Positions 23,338-30,220 of a DNA stretch of 33,476 nucleotides are shown here, one piece after another; the first letter of the stretch is position 1; each line of letters opens with the position of its first letter. A model generated the notes under the pieces. That model had not been told where the DNA came from. It saw nothing but the letters and a program-made list of their open reading frames with translations, and did not search any database. The stretch lies in assembly GCA_025934715.1 (NCBI GenBank), contig JAICWR010000007.1, positions 1 to 33,476 on the forward strand. The letters are read 5' to 3'. The position numbers were made by a program, and so were the translations under genes. This DNA comes from Candidatus Saccharimonadota bacterium. Lineage in GTDB: Bacteria; Patescibacteriota; Saccharimonadia; Saccharimonadales; UBA10212.

Positions 23338-24213
23338 ATGGCGCTGATTGAGATTGCGGAAACATCCAAGCTATACGGCTTCGGCGACGCCACCACTTTG
23401 GCATTAGACGAAGTCACTTTATCTGTCGAAAAGGGCGAATTCGTGGCGGTCATGGGGCCGAGCGGCAGCGGCAAGACAACTCTGCTTAACCTCATCGGCC
23501 TGCTGGACCAGCCGACCCACGGCGATTATAAACTGGACGGCCGGCTGGTCTCGCGCTTGAGCTCCAATCAGCAGGCCAAATTGCGGCGCGATTACATCGG
23601 TTTCGTGTTCCAGTCCTTCAACCTTTTGTCCCGGCTCAGCGTGATTGATAACGTGTCCCTGCCCCTTGCCTACAAAGGCATGCCGCCGGTGCGGCGGGCC
23701 AAGCGGGCCAGCGACATTCTGGAGTTGGTTGGCATGCGGGACCGCGAGTACTTCATGCCGCACCAGTTGTCCAGCGGCCAGGCCCAGAGGGCAGCCATCG
23801 CCAGGGCGCTTATCAATAAGCCGCGTATCATTATCGCCGATGAGCCAACCGGCAACCTGGACAGCCACGACAGCAAAGTCGTGATGGAACTGTTCGCCGA
23901 AATCCACCGCCAAGGGAACACAATCATGCTGGTGACCCATAATCCCGAACTGACCCGCTACGCCAATCGGGTGCTCTATATGTACGACGGCATGATTGTC
24001 GGCGACGAACGGACACCGATTGGTTACATGGCCAAACACGCCCGTAGGATTTACTTCAAAAAGTTGCGTACAACAGATGACGACATCGCCGCGGGGGTGT
24101 CTGCCCTGCTTAAGGATGTACCAGGCCAAGAAATCACCACCAAGGGCCAGAAGCGCAAGCCGCAGGGCCGTAAACGCGGCCTTAAGCAAAAAGTCAGCCG
24201 GAGTAAGCGCTAA
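23338..24213 (+). CDS. ABC transporter ATPase, MacB/LolD type
   Basis: 291-aa ATPase of the lipoprotein-release/MacB export family. Walker A is GPSGSGKT (40-47), Q-loop Gln92 is in FVFQSFNLL, and the signature is LSSGQ (144-148) rather than LSGGQ. Walker B is IIIADEP (Glu169) and the H-loop is His201. The ATPase domain ends near residue 225. A basic tail of about 65 residues follows (YMAKHARRIYFKKL; GQKRKPQGRKRGLKQK), longer than the usual 220-240-aa family length; it may bind nucleic acid, membrane or a partner. Its stop TAA overlaps the permease ATG by 1 nt (TAATG). Substrate unknown. Confidence 0.95.
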   Translation: MALIEIAETSKLYGFGDATTLALDEVTLSVEKGEFVAVMGPSGSGKTTLLNLIGLLDQPTHGDYKLDGRLVSRLSSNQQAKLRRDYIGFVFQSFNLLSRLSVIDNVSLPLAYKGMPPVRRAKRASDILELVGMRDREYFMPHQLSSGQAQRAAIARALINKPRIIIADEPTGNLDSHDSKVVMELFAEIHRQGNTIMLVTHNPELTRYANRVLYMYDGMIVGDERTPIGYMAKHARRIYFKKLRTTDDDIAAGVSALLKDVPGQEITTKGQKRKPQGRKRGLKQKVSRSKR

Positions 24214-25445
24214 TGTGGAGTGGTAATCTCAGAAATGCCCTATCAAGCCTGCGCCAAAGCCGCTGGCGCACCACCTTCACAATGTTAGGTATCATCATCG
24301 GGGTTGTTTCGGTGGTGACAATAGTCAGCCTGGGCGATGGGCTTAAACGCCAAGTGTCTGGCCAGATAAACCAGCTCGGCAAAAATGTCCTGACGGTCAG
24401 GCCGGGCACAATCGACGGCAAACATAAGAGTATTAGCAATCTCAATCTTTATAGCTACCTGGCGCCCAGTACGCTCAGCCTGCAAGACGTCGCCTCAATC
24501 CAAAACCTGCCATCGATACAGGCGGCTGCGCCGATTGACTTTGTATCGGCTTCGGCCACCGGCGATGACGGTCAATTCGGTGATGTGTTCGTGGCCGGCA
24601 CCAGCCCGGGGCTGTGGGATATCCTGCATGAACGGGCTGCCTACGGTTCGCTTTTTGCCGACGATTCCTCCACCGACCAGCAGAATAACATCGCGGTGAT
24701 TGGCAGCGATATCGCCACTAAGCTATACAGCGCCCTTAATCCAGTGGGCAACAGTATCAAAATCAACGGGCAGTCTTTCACGATTTACGGCGTATTGCCC
24801 GCCTCTGCCGGCAGCCTGCTTTCTGTGACCGGGGCCGACCTCAACTCCTCTGTTTTCATACCCGAATCAGCTGCCCAAAACCTTACCAACAACCACTCCA
24901 ATATCTTGCAGATCTTCGCCCAAACCAAACCCGGCGCTAACCTTGATAGTTCGGTAAAGGCCATCCAGCAGGCGGTTTCCACCAGCCACAACGGCGTTAA
25001 CGATTTCACCGTCTTAAAACAGAATGAGCTGCTGGCGGTTTCCGACCAGCTGGTTGGCACGGTCACCAGCTTTATGTCCGGCATCGCGGCCATCGCCCTG
25101 GTCGTCGGCGGTATCGGCATCATGAATATCTTGCTGGTCTCTGTCAGCGAGCGGACCCGCGAGATTGGCATCCGCAAAGCCATCGGCGCCACCAACCGCC
25201 AAATACTCAACCAGTTCCTGGTTGAAGGCCTAGTCCTGACAGTCGGCGGGAGTGTCATTGGCATCGGCCTGGCGATGCTTATAAACCTGCTGCTGAGGCT
25301 CTACAGCAGCTGGCGGCCGGTTGTGTCTTTGCCGATTATAATTCTGACCGTGGGCATCTCGCTTGCCGCTGGCGTATTGTTTAGCATCGCCCCGGCGCTC
25401 AAAGCCGCCCGCAAAAACCCTATTGACGCCCTCCGCGGCGAATAG
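24213..25445 (+). CDS. ABC transporter permease, MacB/FtsX type
   Basis: 410-aa permease with the MacB layout. TM1 is TFTMLGIIIGVVSVVTIVSL (residues 21-40). An extracytoplasmic MacB periplasmic-core-like domain (about 45-275) with DVASIQNLPSIQAAAPIDFV follows, then three C-terminal helices of the FtsX domain (SGIAAIALVVGGIGIMNILL; GLVLTVGGSVIGIGLAMLIN; IIILTVGISLAAGVLFSIAP). The coupling phrase SERTREIGIRKAIGATNRQI and the end ARKNPIDALRGE are diagnostic. It works as a homodimer with the preceding ATPase, exporting or extracting a substrate such as a lipid, peptide or lipoprotein by mechanotransmission. No membrane-fusion subunit is nearby, as expected for single-membrane cells. Confidence 0.95.
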   Translation: MWSGNLRNALSSLRQSRWRTTFTMLGIIIGVVSVVTIVSLGDGLKRQVSGQINQLGKNVLTVRPGTIDGKHKSISNLNLYSYLAPSTLSLQDVASIQNLPSIQAAAPIDFVSASATGDDGQFGDVFVAGTSPGLWDILHERAAYGSLFADDSSTDQQNNIAVIGSDIATKLYSALNPVGNSIKINGQSFTIYGVLPASAGSLLSVTGADLNSSVFIPESAAQNLTNNHSNILQIFAQTKPGANLDSSVKAIQQAVSTSHNGVNDFTVLKQNELLAVSDQLVGTVTSFMSGIAAIALVVGGIGIMNILLVSVSERTREIGIRKAIGATNRQILNQFLVEGLVLTVGGSVIGIGLAMLINLLLRLYSSWRPVVSLPIIILTVGISLAAGVLFSIAPALKAARKNPIDALRGE

Positions 25446-25450
25446 CTGAC

Positions 25451-26485
25451 TTAGCCAAGTTGTTTTTTGAATTTTTCGACCAGATCCACGGGGCCGGGAT
25501 CGACGCCGTTGAGCAGCGCCAGGTAAATCGTCACGAAATCGCCGAAATTAATCGTCCAAAGCAGCTGCTGCAGCAAAGTTTTACCTTGGGCCTGGACAAC
25601 GTGGGCCGCCGGCCGGCGGCCGCTGAGCAGTTTATCCGACAGCTCGAAACGCTTCTGCACCCTTTCATTTTCCAGATTTGAACGCAAATCAACCACGCCG
25701 TAGAGTTTTTCGACCGGGTGGCTGCTCCAACCAATGAACTCGTTATGGTTAAACTCCGGGTACTGCCCCCACCAAGCCACGTTTTTGGCGTTTTCATTAA
25801 AGCTGATTTTCCATTTATAGGCGGCTGGCGCCAGCAGCGGCCCGGCGTAAACTACCCCTGATTTACCAACTAGTTCCATGGCTAATTGCTTAGCGGGGTT
25901 CTGCTTTTCCGGCACAGTTGGCAGCCAGCTTAGGACGGCTGCCTGTAGAAAAGCCGCGGTCTTGGTCAGTTCAGCGTCAATTTCCGGCACCGTGACCTGC
26001 CCGGTGGCCTCCAGAATCGTTAACAGCGCTTTGAAATTATAAAAAACCGAATAACGCGGCTGGGCGGCTTTGGGCAGCAGCAGGAACGGATAGCCTTTTT
26101 CTTTGGCGATTTCCTGCAATTTACCGCCACCGGCCAGCACCACAACTTGAGCGCCCTTTTGGTCAGCTTCCTCTAAAGCCGCTAACGTCTCCTCGGTGTT
26201 ACCGGAGGAGCTGGCGGCGATAAATAAGGTCTTGTTGGACACATAGGCCGGAACCTGGTACTGGCGGCAAACTTCAAATGGCATTTTGTAACCGGGCCAG
26301 CTTTGGCTGATAAGCGCCGCCAGAGCCGAGCCCCCCATGCCGGCGTAAACAACGTCGGAAACAAGCTGCAAGCCTGAAAAAACCGACGCGTCAAATTGGT
26401 ATCCCAGCTGTTGGTATTGTTTTTCAGCGATGCCAAGCGCGTCCTGGCTGTCCCGCTGGTGTATATATTTCAAGTCATCTAGCAT
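25451..26485 (-). CDS. Bifunctional phosphoglucose/phosphomannose isomerase-like SIS protein
   Basis: 344 aa from the chosen ATG. N-terminal SIS domain: VVYAGMGGSALAALISQSWP, TLFIAASSSGNTEETLAALE and AQVVVLAGGGKLQEIAKEKG. The C-terminal half follows the PGI/PMI family order, with NENAKNVAWWGQYPEFNHNE (two conserved Glu/His), GWSSHP and a final helix VDLVEKFKKQL. It interconverts glucose-6-P or mannose-6-P with fructose-6-P. A longer frame opens at 26602, but a TATAGT -10 (26516-26521) lies within it. ATG 26485 is chosen; TTG 26506, 3 nt after the predicted transcription start, is an alternative. Divergent from the 146-aa protein gene. Confidence 0.9.
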   Translation of the reverse strand: MLDDLKYIHQRDSQDALGIAEKQYQQLGYQFDASVFSGLQLVSDVVYAGMGGSALAALISQSWPGYKMPFEVCRQYQVPAYVSNKTLFIAASSSGNTEETLAALEEADQKGAQVVVLAGGGKLQEIAKEKGYPFLLLPKAAQPRYSVFYNFKALLTILEATGQVTVPEIDAELTKTAAFLQAAVLSWLPTVPEKQNPAKQLAMELVGKSGVVYAGPLLAPAAYKWKISFNENAKNVAWWGQYPEFNHNEFIGWSSHPVEKLYGVVDLRSNLENERVQKRFELSDKLLSGRRPAAHVVQAQGKTLLQQLLWTINFGDFVTIYLALLNGVDPGPVDLVEKFKKQLG

Positions 26486-26515
26486 AAGCTTATTTGATTT
26501 AGCCAACTCCCCATG

Positions 26516-26521
26516 ACTATA
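26516..26521 (-). promoter_or_regulatory. -10 element of the phosphosugar isomerase gene
   Basis: TATAGT on the minus strand; the predicted start is near 26509. This places the start codon downstream of 26509 and rules out the long frame from 26602. Confidence 0.5.
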
Positions 26522-26572
26522 ATTGTAAATGATTAAGTTTAAATTGAGATTGAAAAATAAACGGGGGGTGGT

Positions 26573-27013
26573 ATGTTCGGCACAAACAGTGATGATACTC
26601 AATCAGCCGGAGCACCAAGCTCAGATCCGGCTATAATGCCGGATAATCCGTTTGCCGATAGCCAGGCGCCGCCCGCTTCGGAGCCTGCTGCACCGGCAAT
26701 GGCGCCCAGTCCTGCACCCTCTACTGATCCGGAGCCGGCTGCTGCCAAGCCGCCGGCTCCGGCAGATGACAGCCTTATGAGCCTCAAACAGTCGGCTCTG
26801 CAGAGTCTTCAGCCACTGGTCAGCCATCTGGACCAAACCCCAGAGGAAAAATTCAAAACCACTATGATGATGATCCAGGCCACCGATAATCCTTCACTGG
26901 TCAAAGAGGCTTATGAGGCCGCCAATCAAATAACAGACGAAAAAGCCCGCGCCCAGGCCCTGTTAGACGTGGTTAACGAGATAAACTACTTCACGCACAA
27001 AGACGAAAAATAA
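26573..27013 (+). CDS. Small Pro/Ala-rich protein with conserved helical C-terminus
   Basis: 146-aa soluble protein. Residues 1-65 are low-complexity (APASEPAAPAMAPSPAPS-type). Residues 66-146 are a helical domain: DSLMSLKQSALQSLQPLVSH, LDQTPEEKFKTTMMMIQATD, then ITDEKARAQALLDVVNEINY and FTHK. From memory this C-terminal phrase recurs in Saccharibacteria-type genomes as a conserved protein of unknown function; I cannot verify that here. A strong Shine-Dalgarno (GGGGGGTGG) lies just before the ATG. Function unknown; the helical domain suggests protein-protein interaction. Confidence 0.85.
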   Translation: MFGTNSDDTQSAGAPSSDPAIMPDNPFADSQAPPASEPAAPAMAPSPAPSTDPEPAAAKPPAPADDSLMSLKQSALQSLQPLVSHLDQTPEEKFKTTMMMIQATDNPSLVKEAYEAANQITDEKARAQALLDVVNEINYFTHKDEK

Positions 27014-27023
27014 AAAAAGGGAG

Positions 27024-27057
27024 TAGGCAATAGAAGAAAAGGGGAAACTATTGCCTA
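27024..27057. terminator. Hairpin between convergent genes 27013 and 27048
   Basis: TAGGCAATAG (27024-27033) and CTATTGCCTA (27048-27057) pair perfectly with a 14-nt purine loop; a second CTATTGCCT follows at 27062-27070. On the minus strand the stem is followed within a few bases by a run of seven T's, so it probably ends the 165-aa membrane-protein gene, whose stop codon lies in the stem. Confidence 0.5.
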
Positions 27058-27545
27058 TTGTCTATTGCCTTGTTAGAGCGTCGAAGCTGTACTATGTAAT
27101 GCAATGCACCGGCCGCGAAGCTAGCCACTGCGAACACGCCGATAACATTTCCCGGCCCGTTATTCGGCAAGGTGGTGCTTTTACCGGCTTCAGTTTTGTT
27201 GCGGGGCGGGTTATTTTCAGTGCCGCCAGGCAATGATATTGAACTGCCGTTATGAGAGCCACTGCCAGACGTGACTGATAAGCCGCCTTTACCTGCGGCC
27301 TTATTTTGGGATTGGGAGGTGGATGGCGGATGGGTGCCGCTAGTATGCTTGGTGGCGTGGTAAATCCAGCGCGCTAAAAACACTAAGCCTACAATCAGGC
27401 CGGCGGCTACGAGTATAAGCGCAGCGTGAAGCGGCCAATTGGAGTGGCTGCCACTGGTGTCACGGCTTGCAGCCCGCGGTTCGGCATCATCCGGCTCATC
27501 AGTTTTTACGGCCTCCGGGTCGTCCGGCTCAATCAGCTTTTCCAT
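27048..27545 (-). CDS. Hypothetical two-pass membrane protein, 165 aa
   Basis: An acidic cytoplasmic N-terminus (EPDDPEAVKTDEPDDAEPRA) precedes TM1 (LHAALILVAAGLIVGLVFLA). A low-complexity Ser/Gly/Asn loop of about 60 residues (SGSGSHNGSSISLPGG) leads to TM2 (GNVIGVFAVASFAAGALHYI) and a short basic C-terminus. The loop composition suggests an extracytoplasmic linker. TATAAT with extended TGT at 27566-27571 and AAGGAGAGG before the ATG give good expression signals. No homologous family recognised. Confidence 0.78.
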   Translation of the reverse strand: MEKLIEPDDPEAVKTDEPDDAEPRAASRDTSGSHSNWPLHAALILVAAGLIVGLVFLARWIYHATKHTSGTHPPSTSQSQNKAAGKGGLSVTSGSGSHNGSSISLPGGTENNPPRNKTEAGKSTTLPNNGPGNVIGVFAVASFAAGALHYIVQLRRSNKAIDNRQ

Positions 27546-27565
27546 CCCTCTCCTTTAAGATTCAA

Positions 27566-27571
27566 ATTATA
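27566..27571 (-). promoter_or_regulatory. Extended -10 of the 165-aa membrane-protein gene
   Basis: TGTTATAAT on the minus strand; the predicted start is near 27559, leaving a leader of about 14 nt with AAGGAGAGG. Confidence 0.55.
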
Positions 27572-27599
27572 ACATAAAAGCACCGCTTAAGCTAATAAA

Positions 27600-27625
27600 A
27601 ACCCCACTACAAGGATAGCGGGGTT
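27600..27625 (-). terminator. Rho-independent terminator of groES-groEL
   Basis: On the minus strand AACCCCGCTA pairs with TAGTGGGGTT (one G-U) around a 6-nt loop and is followed by TTTATT. It lies 25 nt after the groEL stop. Confidence 0.8.
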
Positions 27626-27649
27626 CGGAATTTAATGCTTCGAAATTTT

Positions 27650-29290
27650 TTACATGCCCATGTCCATGCCGCCGCCCATCGGAGGCATCGGAGGGGTCTT
27701 TTCGGGCACATCCACCACTAAAGCACCCATAGTCATGCTGGTGCCGGCGATAGAAACAGCGTTTTGGACGGCTTCTTTAGTGACGCGCGCGGGGTCAACG
27801 ATACCGGCAGCCTTGAGATCTGTCAGCTTGCCGGGATTGTTGACGTCCACGCCCATGCCGCCCTTGCCTTTCTTGACTTGGGGCAGCCACTCATCCGGGT
27901 TGAGCCCGGAGTTGGCCAGCAGGATTCGGAAGGGCTGTTCTAGGGCGTCTTTGAGCAGCTTGGCGCCGGCGGTGGTGGAACCGCTACCTTCAGTGTTAAT
28001 GCCTTTAGAAGCATCAATCAGTGTCACGCCGCCGCCGGCCACGATTCCTTCGTCGAGCGCGGCTTTGACGGCTGCTACGGCGTCGTCCACACGGAATTTC
28101 TTTTCTTCAATCTCAGTTTCGGTGGCGCCCCCGACTTTAATCACGGCCACCTTGCCGCTCAAAGCCGCGCGCCGCTTCTCCAGGTTTTCTTTGTCATACT
28201 CGCTGGTGGCGGCATCGACTTGCTGGTTGATTTGGTCGATCCGGGCTTTGACGGCTGCGGCCGTACCGGTGCCTTCAATAATGGTCGTCTCGTCTTTGGT
28301 GGCGATCACTTTCCGGGCGCTGCCGACCACTGATAGGTCAGCGTTCTCAAAAGTCGTACCGGTGTCCTCGCTGATGACCTCGCCGCCGGTCAGGGTAGCG
28401 ATATCCTGCAAAATATCCTTACGGCGATCACCAAAGGCTGGCGCCTTAACCGCCACAGTGTTAAACACGCCTTTCAGACGGTTAAGCACCAGTGTGCCCA
28501 GGGCTTCGCCTTCCACGTCTTCGGCGATCAACACCAGGTCTTTCTTGCCGGTCTGGGCCAGCTTTTCCAGCATCGGCAAAAAGTCCTGGATAGAGCTGAT
28601 TTTCTGGTCGGTGATGACGATAGCCGGCTTGTCATAGACGGCTTCCATTCGGGCGGTGTCGGTAACCATATAGGGGCTGACGTAGCCGCGGTCCATGGTA
28701 AAGCCTTCTACCACTTCGCTCTCCAGCGCCAGGCCCTGCCCTTCTTCAACCGTCACGACGCCGTCTTTACCGACTTTTTCCATGACTTCAGCGATCAGGT
28801 TGCCGATCTCGGCGTCGCCGGCACTGATGGTCGCCACCTCGGCCACCCGGTTTTTCTTGTTCTGGATATTTTCACTATGAGAGCTTAGTTGCTTGATGAC
28901 AGCTTGGGAGGCTTTTTCCAGTCCTTTGCGCAGCTGTATCGGATTATGCCCGGCAGCTATTAATTTATTGGCTTCGTTTAGGATGTGGTAGGTCAGCACT
29001 GTCACCGTTGTGGTGCCGTCGCCGGCCACATCATTCATCTTGCTGGCGGCTTGTTTAATCAGTTCGGCGCCGATTTTATAGCCCAGGGTCTCGTCGTCAA
29101 CGTCCTCGATTTCCACGCCCTTGGCAACAGTCACGCCGTCGTGGGTGACCGTCGGGTTCCCGTAACTCTTGCTAATCACCGCGTTGCGGCCTTTGGGGCC
29201 CATGGTCGTCTTTACGGCGTCATATAAGATCTGCGCGCCGCCCAGCACCCGCCGGCGAGCGTCATCGTCATAAAATACTTTTTTAGCCAC
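27650..29290 (-). CDS. groEL: Chaperonin GroEL
   Basis: 546-aa 60-kDa chaperonin, full length. ATP-site landmarks are TTMGPKGRNAVI (28-39), the TVTHDGVTVAKGVE strand and GDGTTT (90-95). The apical domain contains EGFTMDRGYVSPYMVTD. The intermediate domain contains GGVTLIDASKG, and the Gly/Met-rich tail ends PPMGGGMDMGM. It assembles with GroES to fold proteins in an ATP-driven cycle. The start codon is GTG, preceded by a near-perfect AAGGAGG. It lies 17 nt after groES under the same CIRCE-controlled promoter. Confidence 0.98.
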   Translation of the reverse strand: MAKKVFYDDDARRRVLGGAQILYDAVKTTMGPKGRNAVISKSYGNPTVTHDGVTVAKGVEIEDVDDETLGYKIGAELIKQAASKMNDVAGDGTTTVTVLTYHILNEANKLIAAGHNPIQLRKGLEKASQAVIKQLSSHSENIQNKKNRVAEVATISAGDAEIGNLIAEVMEKVGKDGVVTVEEGQGLALESEVVEGFTMDRGYVSPYMVTDTARMEAVYDKPAIVITDQKISSIQDFLPMLEKLAQTGKKDLVLIAEDVEGEALGTLVLNRLKGVFNTVAVKAPAFGDRRKDILQDIATLTGGEVISEDTGTTFENADLSVVGSARKVIATKDETTIIEGTGTAAAVKARIDQINQQVDAATSEYDKENLEKRRAALSGKVAVIKVGGATETEIEEKKFRVDDAVAAVKAALDEGIVAGGGVTLIDASKGINTEGSGSTTAGAKLLKDALEQPFRILLANSGLNPDEWLPQVKKGKGGMGVDVNNPGKLTDLKAAGIVDPARVTKEAVQNAVSIAGTSMTMGALVVDVPEKTPPMPPMGGGMDMGM

Positions 29291-29307
29291 TTAAATACCT
29301 CCTTAAA

Positions 29308-29568
29308 TTAGACTTTGAAGTAAACTTCTTCTTCTTTCATGTAGACATACTCGACATTGTCGATTTTGACCGGCGAGCTGTAATTGGAATAAAATACCTT
29401 GTCGCCTTTTTTGACTTCCTTGACATCCTTGCCTACGGCAACGACTTCGGCAAATTTCACGTCTTCTTTGGCCGCCTCGGGCAGATAAAAGCCGGATGTG
29501 GTCTTATTGTCGGCCTCCAGTTTTTTGGCCACGATTTTATCACCAAAAGCGGTAATCGCTTTCGCCAT
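29308..29568 (-). CDS. groES: Co-chaperonin GroES
   Basis: 86-aa 10-kDa lid protein of GroEL. It reads MAKAITAFGDKIVAKKLEAD, NKTTSGFYLPEAAKEDVKFA (the position of the mobile loop), EVVAVGKDVKEVKKGDKVFY and the terminal EYVYMKEEEVYFKV. An upstream in-frame start at 29589 is rejected because it lies before the predicted transcription start (29587), whereas AAGGAGG sits correctly before ATG 29568. First gene of the operon. Confidence 0.96.
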   Translation of the reverse strand: MAKAITAFGDKIVAKKLEADNKTTSGFYLPEAAKEDVKFAEVVAVGKDVKEVKKGDKVFYSNYSSPVKIDNVEYVYMKEEEVYFKV

Positions 29569-29582
29569 ATAACCTCCTTGTT

Positions 29583-29609
29583 CTGGCACTCATGATATAT
29601 GAGTGCTAA
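29583..29609. promoter_or_regulatory. CIRCE operator (HrcA site) of groES-groEL
   Basis: Read on the plus strand, CTGGCACTC, a 9-bp spacer and GAGTGCTAA match the CIRCE consensus TTAGCACTC-N9-GAGTGCTAA except for the first two or three bases of the left arm. It overlaps the -10, so HrcA binding would block transcription. hrcA itself is not in this window. Confidence 0.92.
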
Positions 29610-29621
29610 ATCGCCTGTCAA
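29594..29621 (-). promoter_or_regulatory. Sigma-70 promoter of groES-groEL
   Basis: TTGACA (29616-29621), 16-bp spacer, TATATC (29594-29599); the predicted start is near 29587. This is a consensus -35, unlike many promoters in the window. Confidence 0.75.
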
Positions 29622-29637
29622 CCCCTGCCAAATAAAA

Positions 29638-29654
29638 ACCGCCCATCCGGCGGT
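29638..29654 (-). terminator. Rho-independent terminator after the 29723 gene
   Basis: On the minus strand ACCGCC-GGATG-GGCGGT is followed by TTTTATTT. It lies just upstream of the groES promoter and insulates it. Confidence 0.75.
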
Positions 29655-29662
29655 GTGCGGGT

Positions 29663-29695
29663 GATGGGCAGGCGGTTTAGGGCCGCCTGCCCATC
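29663..29695 (-). other. Perfect 13-bp hairpin upstream of the terminator
   Basis: GATGGGCAGGCGG (29663-29675) and CCGCCTGCCCATC (29683-29695) pair around a 7-nt loop. GATGGGC in the neighbouring terminator could pair with GCCCATC here, so the two hairpins are potentially alternative folds. Confidence 0.6.
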
Positions 29696-29696
29696 T

Positions 29697-30089
29697 ATCG
29701 ATTAGGTCCATGTGGAGTCGAGCTAGGCCGCGTGTTCTTCCGCAAAGGGAAACCTGGCGGCGAACTCTTGCCGGTCGAGCGCATCTTGGTCGCGTCGGCT
29801 CTGGACGGCGGCGCGTACCAGGCCGGCTCCGGTGCTGTAAGGCTGGAAGTCTCGACCACTGGGTGCGACGAGTGGCCGCGGATCAAGACGCTTCACCCTC
29901 TTAGCCACAGCTCGCCGGACTACGGTCCCTTTCTCGCGCGAGGTGTCACGCATTCTGTGGAACCGCCTGCGATTTTCCCGCTTCTTGTGGTTTCTCAAAC
30001 TCTGTTCGAGATCGACGCACATTGGCCGGGTCCTCTCTTAGTTGTGTTTTTGCGAACGAACGTCAGTCCCTTATTAGGACCTAATCGAT
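29697..30089. repeat. 13-bp inverted repeat bounding a small transcription unit
   Basis: ATCGATTAGGTCC (29697-29709) and GGACCTAATCGAT (30077-30089) are perfect reverse complements enclosing the 99-aa ORF. The right arm begins exactly one base after the predicted transcription start at 30090, so the two ends of the RNA could pair. No target-site duplication is seen. Confidence 0.65.
29723..30022 (-). CDS. Small basic hypothetical protein (or part of a structured RNA)
   Basis: 99-aa ORF with a strongly basic N-terminal half (MCVDLEQSLRNHKKRENRRR, FHRMRDTSREKGTVVRRAVA, KRVKRLDPRP), which could bind nucleic acid, and a mixed C-terminus (QEFAARFPFAEEHAA). Codon third positions are GC-rich, unlike neighbouring genes. 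GAGAGGA lies about 9 nt before the ATG, and a consensus promoter lies at 30097-30124. An opposite-strand 149-aa frame is considered a shadow. Because the transcript ends are complementary and followed by two hairpins, a noncoding structured RNA is a real alternative. Family not recognised; composition suggests possible transfer. Confidence 0.5.
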   Translation of the reverse strand: MCVDLEQSLRNHKKRENRRRFHRMRDTSREKGTVVRRAVAKRVKRLDPRPLVAPSGRDFQPYSTGAGLVRAAVQSRRDQDALDRQEFAARFPFAEEHAA

Positions 30090-30096
30090 TGTTCAA

Positions 30097-30124
30097 ATCG
30101 TACCACTATGGTAACCTCTGTCAA
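30097..30124 (-). promoter_or_regulatory. Consensus promoter of the 99-aa gene/RNA
   Basis: TTGACA (30119-30124), 16-bp spacer, TACGAT (30097-30102); the predicted start is 30090. The rest of 30023-30202 holds this leader and nothing else I can identify. Confidence 0.7.
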
Positions 30125-30188
30125 GCTTATACCGACTATTTCTGGAGGCAAACGCTCATCCGCCACGCGGCCTATTCATAAATTTAAG

Positions 30189-30220
30189 AGGGGTGATGAC
30201 GGCTAACCGTCATCACCCCT
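30189..30220. terminator. Perfect 14-bp hairpin at the end of the 104-aa gene
   Basis: AGGGGTGATGACGG, loop CTAA, CCGTCATCACCCCT. The stop codon of the minus-strand gene is in the loop and the coding end forms one arm. The following minus-strand T content is weak (CTTAAATTT), so it may be a terminator or an mRNA 3'-end stabiliser. Confidence 0.6.

Noticed and set aside
23419-24189. 256-aa ORF antisense to the ABC ATPase gene
   Set aside because: Mirror frame of a clear ATPase; His/Val-rich translation without a start signal.
26486-26602. Upstream extension of the phosphosugar isomerase frame (start 26602)
   Set aside because: It overlaps the divergent 26573 gene and contains the -10 element; the homologous part begins after ATG 26485.
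27654-28637. 327-aa ORF antisense to groEL
   Set aside because: Shadow of strongly biased groEL codons; serine/proline-rich translation with no recognisable domain.
29723-30090. RNase P RNA, tmRNA or SRP RNA at the end-paired transcript
   Set aside because: The conserved cores (for example GAGGAAAGUCC of RNase P, or a tRNA-like end for tmRNA) are not present.
29732-30181. 149-aa plus-strand ORF across the GC-rich unit
   Set aside because: No Shine-Dalgarno or promoter, composition lacks a protein-like pattern, and the opposite strand has promoter, ribosome site and terminator.
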